A DNA stretch of 34,656 nucleotides from an uncultured Alphaproteobacteria bacterium (GCA_902826935.1 CADEGR010000038.1:1-34656), one strand, 5' to 3'. Shown: positions 17,490-25,528, numbered from the stretch's first letter. A program made the numbers and translations. The notes: generated by a model not told the origin, from the letters alone.

Positions 17490-17936
17490 TCAGCCGACCA
17501 GCTCGTAGCGGGCGTCGACCAGGCGGACCTTGCTGACAAAGCCGGTCGACTGGTCGACCGCGACGCCCAGCTCCAGGACGCCGCTCACCAGGATCGGGCG
17601 ATTGAAGTAGACCCATTCCTGCTGCTCGCGCATCAGCACCAGGACGATGTCGGCCGGCCAGTCGACCGCATTGTCGCAAAACGGGCAGACCGCCATCGGC
17701 CGCTTGGTCAGCACGAAGAACGCGGCATCCGGCTTGAGCGGCGGCGCCATGAAGCCCGGGATCTCGATCCGCTGCCCCTGCAGCGCCACGGCGCGCTCGC
17801 TGAACTCGGTATTGGTCCGGTAAAGATCGCGGATCTTGATCTGCTCGGTCGCCGCCGCGCGCCGCCGGCGACCGATCAGGGCGACCGCGGCCAGGGTCGT
17901 CCCAAGCAGCGCCCGCCGCGTGCTCGCTGCAGCCAT
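17490..17936 (-). CDS. Small exported protein with CxxC motif and Tat-like leader
   Basis: A 148-residue protein. The leader (STRRALLGTTLAAVALIG) has a twin Arg followed by a hydrophobic stretch, suggesting Tat export, with an unusual RRRR after the hydrophobic core. The mature part has GQRIEIPGFMAPPL, then FFVLTKRPMAVCPFCDNAV, a CxxC motif that could bind metal or be redox-active, and a C-terminal beta-rich segment. In architecture it resembles small periplasmic proteins (DUF3299-like) encoded next to FtsX-type transporters; I hold that assignment loosely. Its stop codon lies 7 bases from the permease start, so a shared operon is likely. Alternative: membrane-anchored by the uncleaved leader. 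Confidence 0.75.
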   Translation of the reverse strand: MAAASTRRALLGTTLAAVALIGRRRRAAATEQIKIRDLYRTNTEFSERAVALQGQRIEIPGFMAPPLKPDAAFFVLTKRPMAVCPFCDNAVDWPADIVLVLMREQQEWVYFNRPILVSGVLELGVAVDQSTGFVSKVRLVDARYELVG

Positions 17937-17964
17937 GCCAGCCTCGTCCTCGCTCGCGTCGGCC

Positions 17965-17997
17965 GCCGGCGGACGGGCGCGCGGCCCATCCGCCGGC
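17965..17997 (-). terminator. Strong GC hairpin after the alkaline phosphatase gene
   Basis: The outer 9-bp stem pairs GCCGGCGGA (17965-17973) with TCCGCCGGC (17989-17997); inside it GGGC (17975-17978) pairs with GCCC (17984-17987). It lies 7 bases beyond the phosphatase stop codon and upstream of the CxxC gene. No T-run follows. It could end the phosphatase transcript or separate the two genes' mRNA levels. Confidence 0.5.
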
Positions 17998-18004
17998 CCG
18001 CCGG

Positions 18005-19558
18005 TCAGTTGGTCTTGGGCGCCGCCGCGGTCGCCGCCGCCGCGCGGGCGCCGATCTTGGAGGCGTGATCCATCACGTGGAAGATATAGTTCTGCTCGAC
18101 CGTGCCCTGGAACAGATGCGCCCAGGGACCGATCGCGTAGATGCCGAGATCCTCGCCGCCATGGGTCTCGCTGGCCAGCGGCACCAGCGATTGCTGGATG
18201 AAGTCCGGATCGGTCGTGTCGACATCGGTCAGATCCGCCCGGGCACCCTCCTTCAGGCCGCCCGGCCCGTTGGCGAAGCCGATCGTGGTGTAGGGCTTGC
18301 CGTCATCGCCCATCAAAAGCTCGCCATCGACGCCGCGCGCCAGGCCGAGCAGCGGGTTGCCGCGCTTGGGGTAGCCGCTGATCGTGAGGGTGTGGCTGTG
18401 GTCGGCGGTGACGATGATCAAGGTGTCGTCGGTGCTGACCTTGGCGACTGCCGCCTTGACCGCCTCGTTCAGCGCCACCGCATCGGTCAGGGTGCGGTAC
18501 GCGTTGCTCTCGTGGCTGGCATGGTCGACCCGGCCGCCCTCGACCATCAGCAGGTAGCCATCGGCATCGCTGCTCAGCATGTCGATCGCCGCCGTGGTCA
18601 TCTCGGCCAAGGACGGCTCGCCGGCGCTATCCTTGGCGCGGTCGGTCTCGTATTGCATGTGCGACTGGTTGAACAGGCCCAGCACATGCTTCGCCTTGGC
18701 CGGATCGAGCGCCTTGAACTGCTCGGCATTCCAGATGTAGGCGCCGCCATCGCCGAAGCGTTCCAGCCACTCCTTGGTCAGATCGCGGCCATCCTTGCGC
18801 TTGCCGGTCTTGCTGGGATCCTCGGGATCGGCCGTCTCGGCCGGCAGGAAGCGCTCGCGGCCGCCACCCCAGGCCAGCTCGAAGCCGTCGCCATAGTTGC
18901 TTTCGATCAGCTGGCGCGCGATGTCCGGGCAGCCCTGGCTCAGGGCTTCCGGCGGCATGTCGGCATCGGATTCCCAGTCGCGGCTGGCGGAATGGGCATA
19001 GGTCGCCGACGGCGTGGCATGGGTCAGCCTGGCGGTCGTGATCACGCCGGTTGCCAGGCCAGCCTGCTCGGCCATCTGCCAGAGCGTCGTGACATGGGTG
19101 GTCTTGGAGGTCTCGCAATCCTCCAGCTTGCCCCGCTGGTCGAGCCCGATCAGGTCGTTGCTGGTCTTGACGCCGGTGGTCATGGCGACCGCCGTCGGCG
19201 CCGAATCCGCGACCTGGGCGTCATGGGCGTAGGTCTTGCTCAAGGCGAGATACGGGAAGGCCTCGTAGGCCAGGACGTTGGACTCGCCATCCACGCCGCG
19301 CATCTGGCCCTCGAACATCCGGGCCGCGGTCACGGTCGAGACGCCCATGCCGTCGCCGACGAACAGGATCACGTTCTTGGCCCGACCGGTGTTCGGCCGC
19401 TGCGCCGCGATTCGCTGCAGCGTCGCCTGGGCCGCGGCATAGTACGAATCCTGGGCCTGAACCGCCGCCGTCTTGCTGCTGTCGACGCTCGTGGCACAGC
19501 CGCTGAGCAGGCCGAGCACCGCAGCGCCTCCCCAAATCCCTGCATGTCGCTTGGTCAT
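18005..19558 (-). CDS. Alkaline phosphatase lipoprotein, vertebrate-like active site
   Basis: A phosphomonoesterase that releases phosphate from organic esters outside the cytoplasm. The 517-residue protein begins with a lipoprotein signal ending LLSGC (Cys21); Ala follows, which fits outer-membrane sorting. Catalytic and metal residues are visible: Asp69 (FVGDGMG), nucleophile Ser119 (ADSAPTAVAMTTG), HATPSATYAHSASRDW (His180 on), VEGGRVDHASH (Glu340, Asp345, His349), TADHSH (386-387) and a C-terminal ETHGGED. The His in DHASH and the HATPSATYAH block match vertebrate and marine-bacterial enzymes rather than E. coli PhoA. The ATG at 19556-19558 has AAGG upstream; an in-frame ATG at 19630 would spoil the leader. 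I saw no Pho box in the 129-bp divergent region. Confidence 0.95.
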   Translation of the reverse strand: MTKRHAGIWGGAAVLGLLSGCATSVDSSKTAAVQAQDSYYAAAQATLQRIAAQRPNTGRAKNVILFVGDGMGVSTVTAARMFEGQMRGVDGESNVLAYEAFPYLALSKTYAHDAQVADSAPTAVAMTTGVKTSNDLIGLDQRGKLEDCETSKTTHVTTLWQMAEQAGLATGVITTARLTHATPSATYAHSASRDWESDADMPPEALSQGCPDIARQLIESNYGDGFELAWGGGRERFLPAETADPEDPSKTGKRKDGRDLTKEWLERFGDGGAYIWNAEQFKALDPAKAKHVLGLFNQSHMQYETDRAKDSAGEPSLAEMTTAAIDMLSSDADGYLLMVEGGRVDHASHESNAYRTLTDAVALNEAVKAAVAKVSTDDTLIIVTADHSHTLTISGYPKRGNPLLGLARGVDGELLMGDDGKPYTTIGFANGPGGLKEGARADLTDVDTTDPDFIQQSLVPLASETHGGEDLGIYAIGPWAHLFQGTVEQNYIFHVMDHASKIGARAAAATAAAPKTN

Positions 19559-19687
19559 TGTTGCCTTCCCTTGGGGCGATTTTCCCGTTGATTGAACGGC
19601 TGAGTTGACCCCTTCGTCAAGGAATTGCATGCGGGGCTCGCTCTTTAGGCCGATGGACTTGGCGTGGCCGGTTTCGCATCATGAGCC

Positions 19688-20383
19688 ATGCCTTCCGGCC
19701 CCGCCTTGACCGTCCGCGACCTTGAGCTGCGCTACGAGCCGGCTGCCCCGCCGGTGGTCGATCTGCCGGCGCTCCACGTGGCCGCCGGCACCCAGCTGGC
19801 GATCACCGGCGCGTCGGGTGCTGGCAAGACCTCGCTGGCCTATCTGCTCTGCGGCATCGAGCGGCCGAGCGCTGGCAGCGTCACTTGGGGCGAGGTGGCC
19901 CTGGACCAGCTGGGCGAGACCGCGCGCGACCGCTGGCGGCGGCGCCAGGTCGGCCTGGTATTCCAGGATTTCCACCTCGTGCCGCAGCTCTCGCTCGAGG
20001 ACAATGTCCTGGTCAGCTGCTACTTCGAGCGCCTCCGGCCGAGCCAGGCGGAGCGCGAGCGGGCGCGCGCCGAGCTGGCCGCCATGGGCGTGCCGGCGGC
20101 GCGCCGCGATATTCGCGCGCTGTCGCGCGGCGAGCAGCAGCGGGTCGCCCTGGCCCGGGCGCTTTGGCATCGGCCGCCGATCCTGATCGCCGACGAGCCG
20201 ACCGCCAGCCTCGATCGCGCGACCGGCGCGGTGATCGTCGAGCTGCTGATCGACGCCGCCCGTGCCGCCGGCAGCACCCTGATCGTGGTCACCCACGACC
20301 AGCTCCTGATCGAGCGCATGGCCCGCGTCTTGACCCTCGGCGCAGGCCGGCTGCTGGCGGACAGCGCGCCGCCGGCGGCCTGA
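19688..20383 (+). CDS. LolD/MacB-type ABC ATPase
   Basis: A 231-residue soluble ATPase of the class that pairs with FtsX/MacB-type permeases. It has Walker A (GASGAGKT, about 38-45), Q-loop (LVFQDFHLVPQLSLEDNV), signature (LSRGEQQR, with Arg replacing the first Gly of LSGGE), Walker B (ILIADEPTASLD) and switch His (VVTHDQ). It is the only such ATPase in the window, and the only FtsX-type permease without an ATPase is at 16220-17482, so I infer they work together although the phosphatase gene lies between them on the other strand. No ribosome-binding site precedes the ATG at 19688. It converges on the histidine kinase gene with a 16-base gap. Confidence 0.88.
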   Translation: MPSGPALTVRDLELRYEPAAPPVVDLPALHVAAGTQLAITGASGAGKTSLAYLLCGIERPSAGSVTWGEVALDQLGETARDRWRRRQVGLVFQDFHLVPQLSLEDNVLVSCYFERLRPSQAERERARAELAAMGVPAARRDIRALSRGEQQRVALARALWHRPPILIADEPTASLDRATGAVIVELLIDAARAAGSTLIVVTHDQLLIERMARVLTLGAGRLLADSAPPAA

Positions 20384-20399
20384 CGCCGCGCTCCGCGGA

Positions 20400-21803
20400 T
20401 CAGGCGGCCCGGCGCCCGCTGATCTGGCGGAAGTCGAGGCTGACCTTGAGGCCCGGCTGATTGTCGGCGAGCGTCATCTGGCCGCCATGCAGCCTGGCGA
20501 CCGCCTGGACCAGGCTGAGCCCCAGGCCGTTGCCGGGTGTGCCGCGATGCTCCTCCAGCCGGACGAAGCGCTCCAGCACATGCTCGCGCTCCGCCTCCGG
20601 GATGCCGGGGCCGTTGTCGCTGACCGAGATCACCGGCCCGGGCTCGACGGTCAGGCTGATCCGGCCGCCGGCGGGCGTGTACTTGATCGCATTGTCGAGC
20701 AGATTGGCGAGCGCCTGGGCCAGCAGATGGCGGTTGGCGACCATGGTCAGCTGGCTGGGCCCATGGTGCTCCAGCATCAGCCCCTTCTCCTCGGCCAGCG
20801 GCTCGTAGAGATCGATCAGGTCGGCGACCAGAGCCGGCAGCGCCAACGGCTCGAACGAGGCGCGCTCGCTGCCGGCCTCGGCGCGCGCGATGTCCAAAAG
20901 CGCGTTGAAGGTGCCGATCATGACCTCGGCATCGGCCAGCGACTGCTCGAGCAGGGCTCGGGTCTCGGCCGCCTCGGGCTCGCGCATCAGGGCCACCTCG
21001 ATCCGCGAGCGCAGGCGGTTGAGCGGCGTGCGCAGATCGTGCGCGATGTTGTCGGTGACCTCGCGCATGCCGCAGAGCAGCCGCTCGATCTGGTCGAGCA
21101 TGGCGTTCAGATTGGCGGCCAGCTGATCGAACTCGTCGCGCGAGCCGGTGATCGGGATCCGCCGGCTGAGATCGCCGGCCATGATGTGGCGGGTCGTGCG
21201 GTTGATCGCATCGACCCGGCGGAGCAGGCCGCGGCTCAGCAGGAAGCCGCCGGCCAGGCCCAGGACCAGGGTCAAGGCGAGGCCTGCCAGCAGCGCCTGC
21301 TTGATCCGGCTCTGCAGCACGAGGCGGTCCTCGACCTCGCGCCCGACCAGCAGGCTGAAACCGCCGGACAGGGTGAAGCTGCGCGCGATCGCCCGGCGCG
21401 ACTGGGCCGGCTGGTCCTCCTGCTCGACGCTGACCGGGAAGACCAGCCAGCCATCCGCGTCCGGCTGCACTTCCGGCCAGCGGTCGATGTTGCCGGCCAG
21501 CCAGTGGCCGAACGGATCGGTCAGCAGATAGATGCTGGCGCGATAGGGATGGGCAGCGCTGCGCTGCTCGATGACTTCCTTGACCCGCAGCAGGCCCTGG
21601 GTGCGGTACTGCTCGGCGATGCCGCTGATCTCGGCCTGGATGGTCTCCGCGGTCTGCCGGTCCATGAATCCGGTGGTCGCGTAGTACAGATAGCCCAGCA
21701 GCGCGAACGCCGAGGCGGCGAACAGCGCCAGATAGATCAGCGCCAGCCGGAAGGTCGAGGTATCAAGCAGCCGTCTCAGACGCACGTAGGCAATATCCGG
21801 CAC
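20400..21803 (-). CDS. Sensor histidine kinase of the degP module
   Basis: Membrane sensor kinase, 467 residues: helix 1 (about 18-40), periplasmic sensor (about 42-165), helix 2 (about 170-192), HAMP (about 192-245), HisKA with phospho-acceptor His255 (NIAHDLRTPLNRL), and HATPase with N box (NLLDNAIKYTP, Asn371), G1 (DNGPGIP, 396-402) and G2 (GNGLGLS, 424-430). The frame begins at a GTG (21801-21803) that overlaps the response-regulator gene by 41 bases; a GTG at 21785 is also possible. Overlap and order (protease, regulator, kinase) point to one operon. By analogy with CpxA-type systems it probably senses envelope stress. Confidence 0.94.
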   Translation of the reverse strand: MPDIAYVRLRRLLDTSTFRLALIYLALFAASAFALLGYLYYATTGFMDRQTAETIQAEISGIAEQYRTQGLLRVKEVIEQRSAAHPYRASIYLLTDPFGHWLAGNIDRWPEVQPDADGWLVFPVSVEQEDQPAQSRRAIARSFTLSGGFSLLVGREVEDRLVLQSRIKQALLAGLALTLVLGLAGGFLLSRGLLRRVDAINRTTRHIMAGDLSRRIPITGSRDEFDQLAANLNAMLDQIERLLCGMREVTDNIAHDLRTPLNRLRSRIEVALMREPEAAETRALLEQSLADAEVMIGTFNALLDIARAEAGSERASFEPLALPALVADLIDLYEPLAEEKGLMLEHHGPSQLTMVANRHLLAQALANLLDNAIKYTPAGGRISLTVEPGPVISVSDNGPGIPEAEREHVLERFVRLEEHRGTPGNGLGLSLVQAVARLHGGQMTLADNQPGLKVSLDFRQISGRRAA

Positions 21804-22449
21804 CCCGAACCGTATGGATCAAAGGCTCGTCGAAGCCGCGGTCGATCTTCTGGCGCAGGCGGCTGATGTGCACGTCGATCACGTTGGTCTGCGGGTCGAA
21901 ATGGTAGTCCCAGACCTTTTCCAGCAGCATCGTCCGGGTCATCACCTGGCCTGGATGGCGCATCAGCGCTTCCAGGAGCTGGAACTCCTTGGATTGCAGA
22001 TCGATCTGCTTGCCGCCCCGGCTCGCGGTCCGGCGCAGCAGGTCGAGCTCGAGATCGGCGACCTTCAAGGTGGTGGTGACCGGCGCGCCCTTTGGCCGGC
22101 GCGCCACCGCCTCGATCCGCGCCAAAAGCTCGGCAAAGGCGAACGGCTTGACCAGATAGTCGTCGCCGCCGGCGCGCAAGCCGCGCACCCGGTCATCGAC
22201 CTCGCCGAGCGCGGACAGGAACAGGACGGGCGTGGCGTCGCCGGTGGCGCGCAGATGCTGGACCAGGCTGAGGCCGTCCAGGCCCGGCAGCATGCGATCG
22301 ACGATCAGCACGTCGAAGCCGCCCTGTGCGGCCTGGATCAGGCCGTCCCGACCATCCTTCGCCCAGGCGACGCCGTGGCCGCTTTCCTTCAGCCCCTTGA
22401 CCAGATAGTCGGCTGCCTCGGCGTCGTCCTCGATCACCAAGATGTGCAT
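21763..22449 (-). CDS. OmpR-family response regulator of the degP module
   Basis: DNA-binding response regulator, 228 residues. The receiver domain (1-120) shows the acidic pocket (IEDD, 6-9), phospho-acceptor Asp51 (VDRMLPGLDG), the Ser/Thr switch (FLSAL) and Lys101 (YLVKPF). The winged-helix domain (about 130-225) has the typical ending NVIDVHISRLRQKID and HTVRGAGYCL. I chose the ATG at 22447-22449 (MHILVIEDD); an ATG three codons upstream fits equally and neither has a strong ribosome-binding site. It lies 86 bases after degP and overlaps the kinase gene. The likely target is the degP promoter, which is inference. Confidence 0.94.
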   Translation of the reverse strand: MHILVIEDDAEAADYLVKGLKESGHGVAWAKDGRDGLIQAAQGGFDVLIVDRMLPGLDGLSLVQHLRATGDATPVLFLSALGEVDDRVRGLRAGGDDYLVKPFAFAELLARIEAVARRPKGAPVTTTLKVADLELDLLRRTASRGGKQIDLQSKEFQLLEALMRHPGQVMTRTMLLEKVWDYHFDPQTNVIDVHISRLRQKIDRGFDEPLIHTVRGAGYCLRASETAA

Positions 22450-22535
22450 GGGCACCATCTTAGCCGGCGCGGGACCGGCGGCAAGCCGCCGGTCCCCGTG
22501 CAGCTGGTGCGGCTGGTGCGACCGCCCGCCGGGCA

Positions 22536-24161
22536 TCATGCCCGCTCCAGCTTCAGCGCCACGAAGCGATCCTGGCCGGCCCGCTTGACCAGGAGCAGCA
22601 CCGCGTCCTGGCCGCGCTTGGCCGCGGCCGCGACGGCGGCCGAGACCGACTTGGGATCGCTGACCTTTTGATGGTCCGCCTCGATGATCACGTCGCCCTG
22701 CTGGAGGCCCTTCTCGGCGGCCGGGCTGCCGGGCATCACCTCGGTCACGACCACGCCCTGGAGCTCGGCCGGCAGGTCGAGCGACTGGCGCGCCTCGTCG
22801 GTCAAGGTCGCCAGCGCCAGGCCCAGCTTCGGCATGCCCTGGTCCTCGCTGGGCTCGGCCGGCGCGTTGGCCGCGACCACCTTGTCCTGATTGGGCATCG
22901 CCGCGATCTCGACCGGCAGGCTCAGCTCCTTGCCTTCGCGCCAGAGGTCGAGCTTGGCGTCCTCGCCCGCCTTGGTGTCGGCGACCGCGCGGGTCAGATC
23001 GCGCAGCGACGAGATCGGCTTGCCGTCATAGCGCAGGATGACGTCGCCACGCTCGACGCCGGCCGCCAGCGCCGGGCTGTCCGGCATGACCTGGGCCACC
23101 AAGGCGCCCTTGTCGTCCTGCAGGCCCAGGCTTTCGGCCAGGTCCTTGTCCAGGGTCTGGATCTGGACGCCGAGCCAGCCGCGCTCGACCACGCCGTCCT
23201 CCTCCAGATCGGCCACGATGTGCTTGGCGAGATTGGCGGGGATCGCGAAGCCGATGCCGACATTGCCGCCGGTCGGGCTCTGGATCGCCGAGTTCACGCC
23301 GACCACCTCGCCTTGCAGATTGAAGGTCGGGCCGCCGGAATTGCCGTGGTTGATCGGCGCGTCGATCTGCAGGAAGTCGTCATACCGGCCAGCGCCGATC
23401 TCGCGCGCCTTGGCCGAGACGATGCCGGCGGTCACGGTGCCGCCCAGGCCGAAGGGATTGCCGATCGCGACCACCGGATCGCCGACCCGCAGCTTGTCCG
23501 AATCCGCCCAGCGCACGGTCGGCAAGGGGCCGTCGGCCTCGACCTTGAGCAAGGCGAGGTCGGTGTCCGGATCGGTGCCGATGATCTTGGCCGGCAGCTC
23601 GCGGCCGTCATTGAGCGTGATCTTGACGTCGGTGGCGCCGTCGATGACGTGATTGTTGGTCACGATCGTGCCATCGGACTCGATGACGAAGCCGGAGCCA
23701 GCCGCAATCGCCGGCCCGGGCTCGCCACGGTCACCGGGACCGCCGGGGCCACCTGGACCCTGTGGGCCGCCGAAGCCGGGCGGCACGCGGCCACCGAAGA
23801 AGCGCTCCATGAAGCGCTCCATCTCGTCGCTGCCTGGACCTTGACCTTGGCCTTCGCCGAAGAAGTGGAACTGCTGGCCGCCGGGGCCCTGAAACTCGCG
23901 CTGGCCAGGTGTCGCGATCCGATCGGCCTTGGCCGAGTGGGTCGCGACCACGGTCACCACCGCCGGCATCACGTGCTCGACCAGATCGGCATAGCCCGCC
24001 CAGGGTGCGGCTGCGACTGGCGCCGGATCGGCGGCATGGAGCGGCGGCACCGCGTTGGCGCCGACCATCAGGCCGATCGCCGCGGCCGACGACAAGGCGA
24101 GTGCCAAACCGGCCCGCCTGCGGGGCGTGCTCTGGCGGCTCGATACAGAGGTCTCGTTCAT
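22536..24161 (-). CDS. degP: DegP/HtrA-family periplasmic serine protease with two PDZ domains
   Basis: Do-family protease and chaperone that degrades or refolds damaged envelope proteins. The 541-residue protein has an N-terminal export signal (about 1-43), a linker (60-150), a trypsin-like domain with the triad His171 (NNHVID), Asp201 (TDLALLK) and Ser275 (HGNSGGP), PDZ1 (about 326-420) and PDZ2 (about 443-535). The linker carries an unusual Gly/Pro-rich run (about 127-150, GFGGPQGPGGPGGPGDRGEP). The ATG at 24159-24161 has GGAGA 8 bases upstream. It is followed by a response regulator and kinase on the same strand. DegP, DegQ and MucD are not separable by eye. Confidence 0.96.
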   Translation of the reverse strand: MNETSVSSRQSTPRRRAGLALALSSAAAIGLMVGANAVPPLHAADPAPVAAAPWAGYADLVEHVMPAVVTVVATHSAKADRIATPGQREFQGPGGQQFHFFGEGQGQGPGSDEMERFMERFFGGRVPPGFGGPQGPGGPGGPGDRGEPGPAIAAGSGFVIESDGTIVTNNHVIDGATDVKITLNDGRELPAKIIGTDPDTDLALLKVEADGPLPTVRWADSDKLRVGDPVVAIGNPFGLGGTVTAGIVSAKAREIGAGRYDDFLQIDAPINHGNSGGPTFNLQGEVVGVNSAIQSPTGGNVGIGFAIPANLAKHIVADLEEDGVVERGWLGVQIQTLDKDLAESLGLQDDKGALVAQVMPDSPALAAGVERGDVILRYDGKPISSLRDLTRAVADTKAGEDAKLDLWREGKELSLPVEIAAMPNQDKVVAANAPAEPSEDQGMPKLGLALATLTDEARQSLDLPAELQGVVVTEVMPGSPAAEKGLQQGDVIIEADHQKVSDPKSVSAAVAAAAKRGQDAVLLLVKRAGQDRFVALKLERA

Positions 24162-24186
24162 GGTAGCGGTCTCCAGGGCTCCCCGG

Positions 24187-24211
24187 AAAAAGCCGCGCCC
24201 GAAGGCGCGGC
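24187..24211 (-). terminator. U-tailed hairpin between the glycosyltransferase gene and degP
   Basis: On the reverse strand GCCGCGCC pairs with GGCGCGGC (8 bp) around a TTCG tetraloop and is followed by five T. This is the best intrinsic terminator in the window. It lies about 85 bases after the glycosyltransferase stop codon but ends only 25 bases before the degP ATG, so unless the degP promoter is squeezed into those bases it lies inside the degP leader. Confidence 0.75.
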
Positions 24212-24295
24212 GAGGTCCGATGGAAGCGGGGGTTTGACAGGAGTTGATGTAGCGGGGCGAGGTGAAGATGACCTTGCCGGCCGATGAAACTTTAT

Positions 24296-25528
24296 TCACG
24301 AAAGGGCTGCCTTGGGCCGCGCGCTCCAGCCGCCGCCGCCCTGGCCGGCCCCGATCGCCGTTTGCTGCTGCAGCCAGGCCCGCTCGATCGCGGCCCGGTA
24401 GGCCGTCCGGAAGCGGGCGGCGGTGAAGCGCTCGGCATTGGCCCGGCAGGCAGCCGGCGTGATCGCGCGCCCGGCCTGCTCGAACTGGCGCACCGCCGCC
24501 GCGATCGCGGCCGGGGTCTGGGCCTCGAAGAACAGCCCGGTGGCGGCCGGCCGGTCGAGGCCGCGCACGGTCTCGAGCGCCCCGCCGGCGCCATAGGCGA
24601 TCACCGGCGTCCCGGCCGCCTGGGCCTCCACCGGCACGATCCCGAAATCCTCCTCGGCGGCAAAGATCAAGGCGCGCGCGGCCGCCATATGGTGCCGCAG
24701 CGCCTGGTCCGGCTGATGGCCCAAGAGGGTCACGTTGGCGCCCGCCCGGGCGCGTGCTCCGGCGAGGCCAGGCCCGTCGCCGATCACCACCAGCCGCCGG
24801 TCCGGCAAGTCCCGAAACGCCTCGACGATCGTCTCGGTATGCTTGTAGGGCACGAAGCGCGCCACCGCGAGGTAATAGTCCTGTTTCGGCTCGCTCGCCG
24901 CGAAGTCCTCGATCGCCACCGGCGGGTGAATCACCTCGCTCTCGCGCCGGTAGATCTTGTGGATCCGGCGCGCGATATAGGCGGAATTGGCGATGAACTG
25001 GTCGACCAGGTTGGCCGTGCGGTAGTCCCACAAGCGCAGCCGATGCAGCACATAGCGCGTGGCGGCGCCGGCCAGGCCGCGCTCCCTCCCACTTTGGCGC
25101 AGATAGTCGTGCTGATATTCCCAGCCGTAGCGCATCGGCGCGTGGACATAGGCGACATGGAGCTGGTTCGGCCCGGTCAGCACGCCCTTGGCGAAGGCGT
25201 GGCTGGAGGACAGCACGAGGTCGTAGCCGGCGAGGTCGAACTGCTCGATCGCGAGCGGGAACAGCGGCAGATACAGGCGGAAATGCTTGCGTGCGAAGGG
25301 CAGCCGCTGGATGAACGAGGTCTGGACCGGCTTGCCTTGCAAGAAGCCGCGCTCGGCCGCCGGCATGACGTCGACCAGGGCGTGCAGCTCGGCCTCGGGA
25401 AAGCAGCGCAGGATCTCCGCCACCACCCGCTCGGAGCCGTAATAGCGATCGAGCCAGTCATGCACGAGCGCGATCCGCGCCGGCCGGCCGGCCGCGGTCA
25501 GAAGCGGGCCGCCCACCGGCTCGGTCAT
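24296..25528 (-). CDS. Family 4 glycosyltransferase, WbaZ-like
   Basis: Retaining GT-B glycosyltransferase, 410 residues, likely using a nucleotide-sugar such as GDP-mannose to build surface polysaccharide or glycolipid. The acceptor half starts RIALVHDWLDRYYGSERV and contains YVHAPMRYGWEYQHDYLR, typical of the WbaZ-like group. The donor half has AVARFVPYKHTETIVEAF, VVIGDGPGL and the EX7E-type motif EEDFGIVPVEAQAAGTPVIA. The ATG at 25526-25528 overlaps the stop codon of the Uup gene (ATGA), so translation is coupled. A U-tailed hairpin follows. No other polysaccharide gene is nearby, so its pathway is unclear. Confidence 0.9.
   Translation of the reverse strand: MTEPVGGPLLTAAGRPARIALVHDWLDRYYGSERVVAEILRCFPEAELHALVDVMPAAERGFLQGKPVQTSFIQRLPFARKHFRLYLPLFPLAIEQFDLAGYDLVLSSSHAFAKGVLTGPNQLHVAYVHAPMRYGWEYQHDYLRQSGRERGLAGAATRYVLHRLRLWDYRTANLVDQFIANSAYIARRIHKIYRRESEVIHPPVAIEDFAASEPKQDYYLAVARFVPYKHTETIVEAFRDLPDRRLVVIGDGPGLAGARARAGANVTLLGHQPDQALRHHMAAARALIFAAEEDFGIVPVEAQAAGTPVIAYGAGGALETVRGLDRPAATGLFFEAQTPAAIAAAVRQFEQAGRAITPAACRANAERFTAARFRTAYRAAIERAWLQQQTAIGAGQGGGGWSARPKAALS

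Noticed and set aside
18065-19591. Forward frame opposite the alkaline phosphatase gene
   Set aside because: A shadow frame; the reverse strand encodes every catalytic motif of the phosphatase.
19559-19687. Pho box for the alkaline phosphatase
   Set aside because: I looked for tandem CTGTCA-like 7-mers on both strands and found only short unrelated dyads (TTGAC/GTCAA and CCGTT/AACGG).
24233-24240. TTGACA-like hexamer on the forward strand
   Set aside because: No -10 element at usable spacing and no forward gene downstream.
24162-25031. N-terminal extension of the DegP frame into the glycosyltransferase gene
   Set aside because: The extra residues are antisense-like noise; the ATG at 24161 has a ribosome-binding site and begins a proper export signal.
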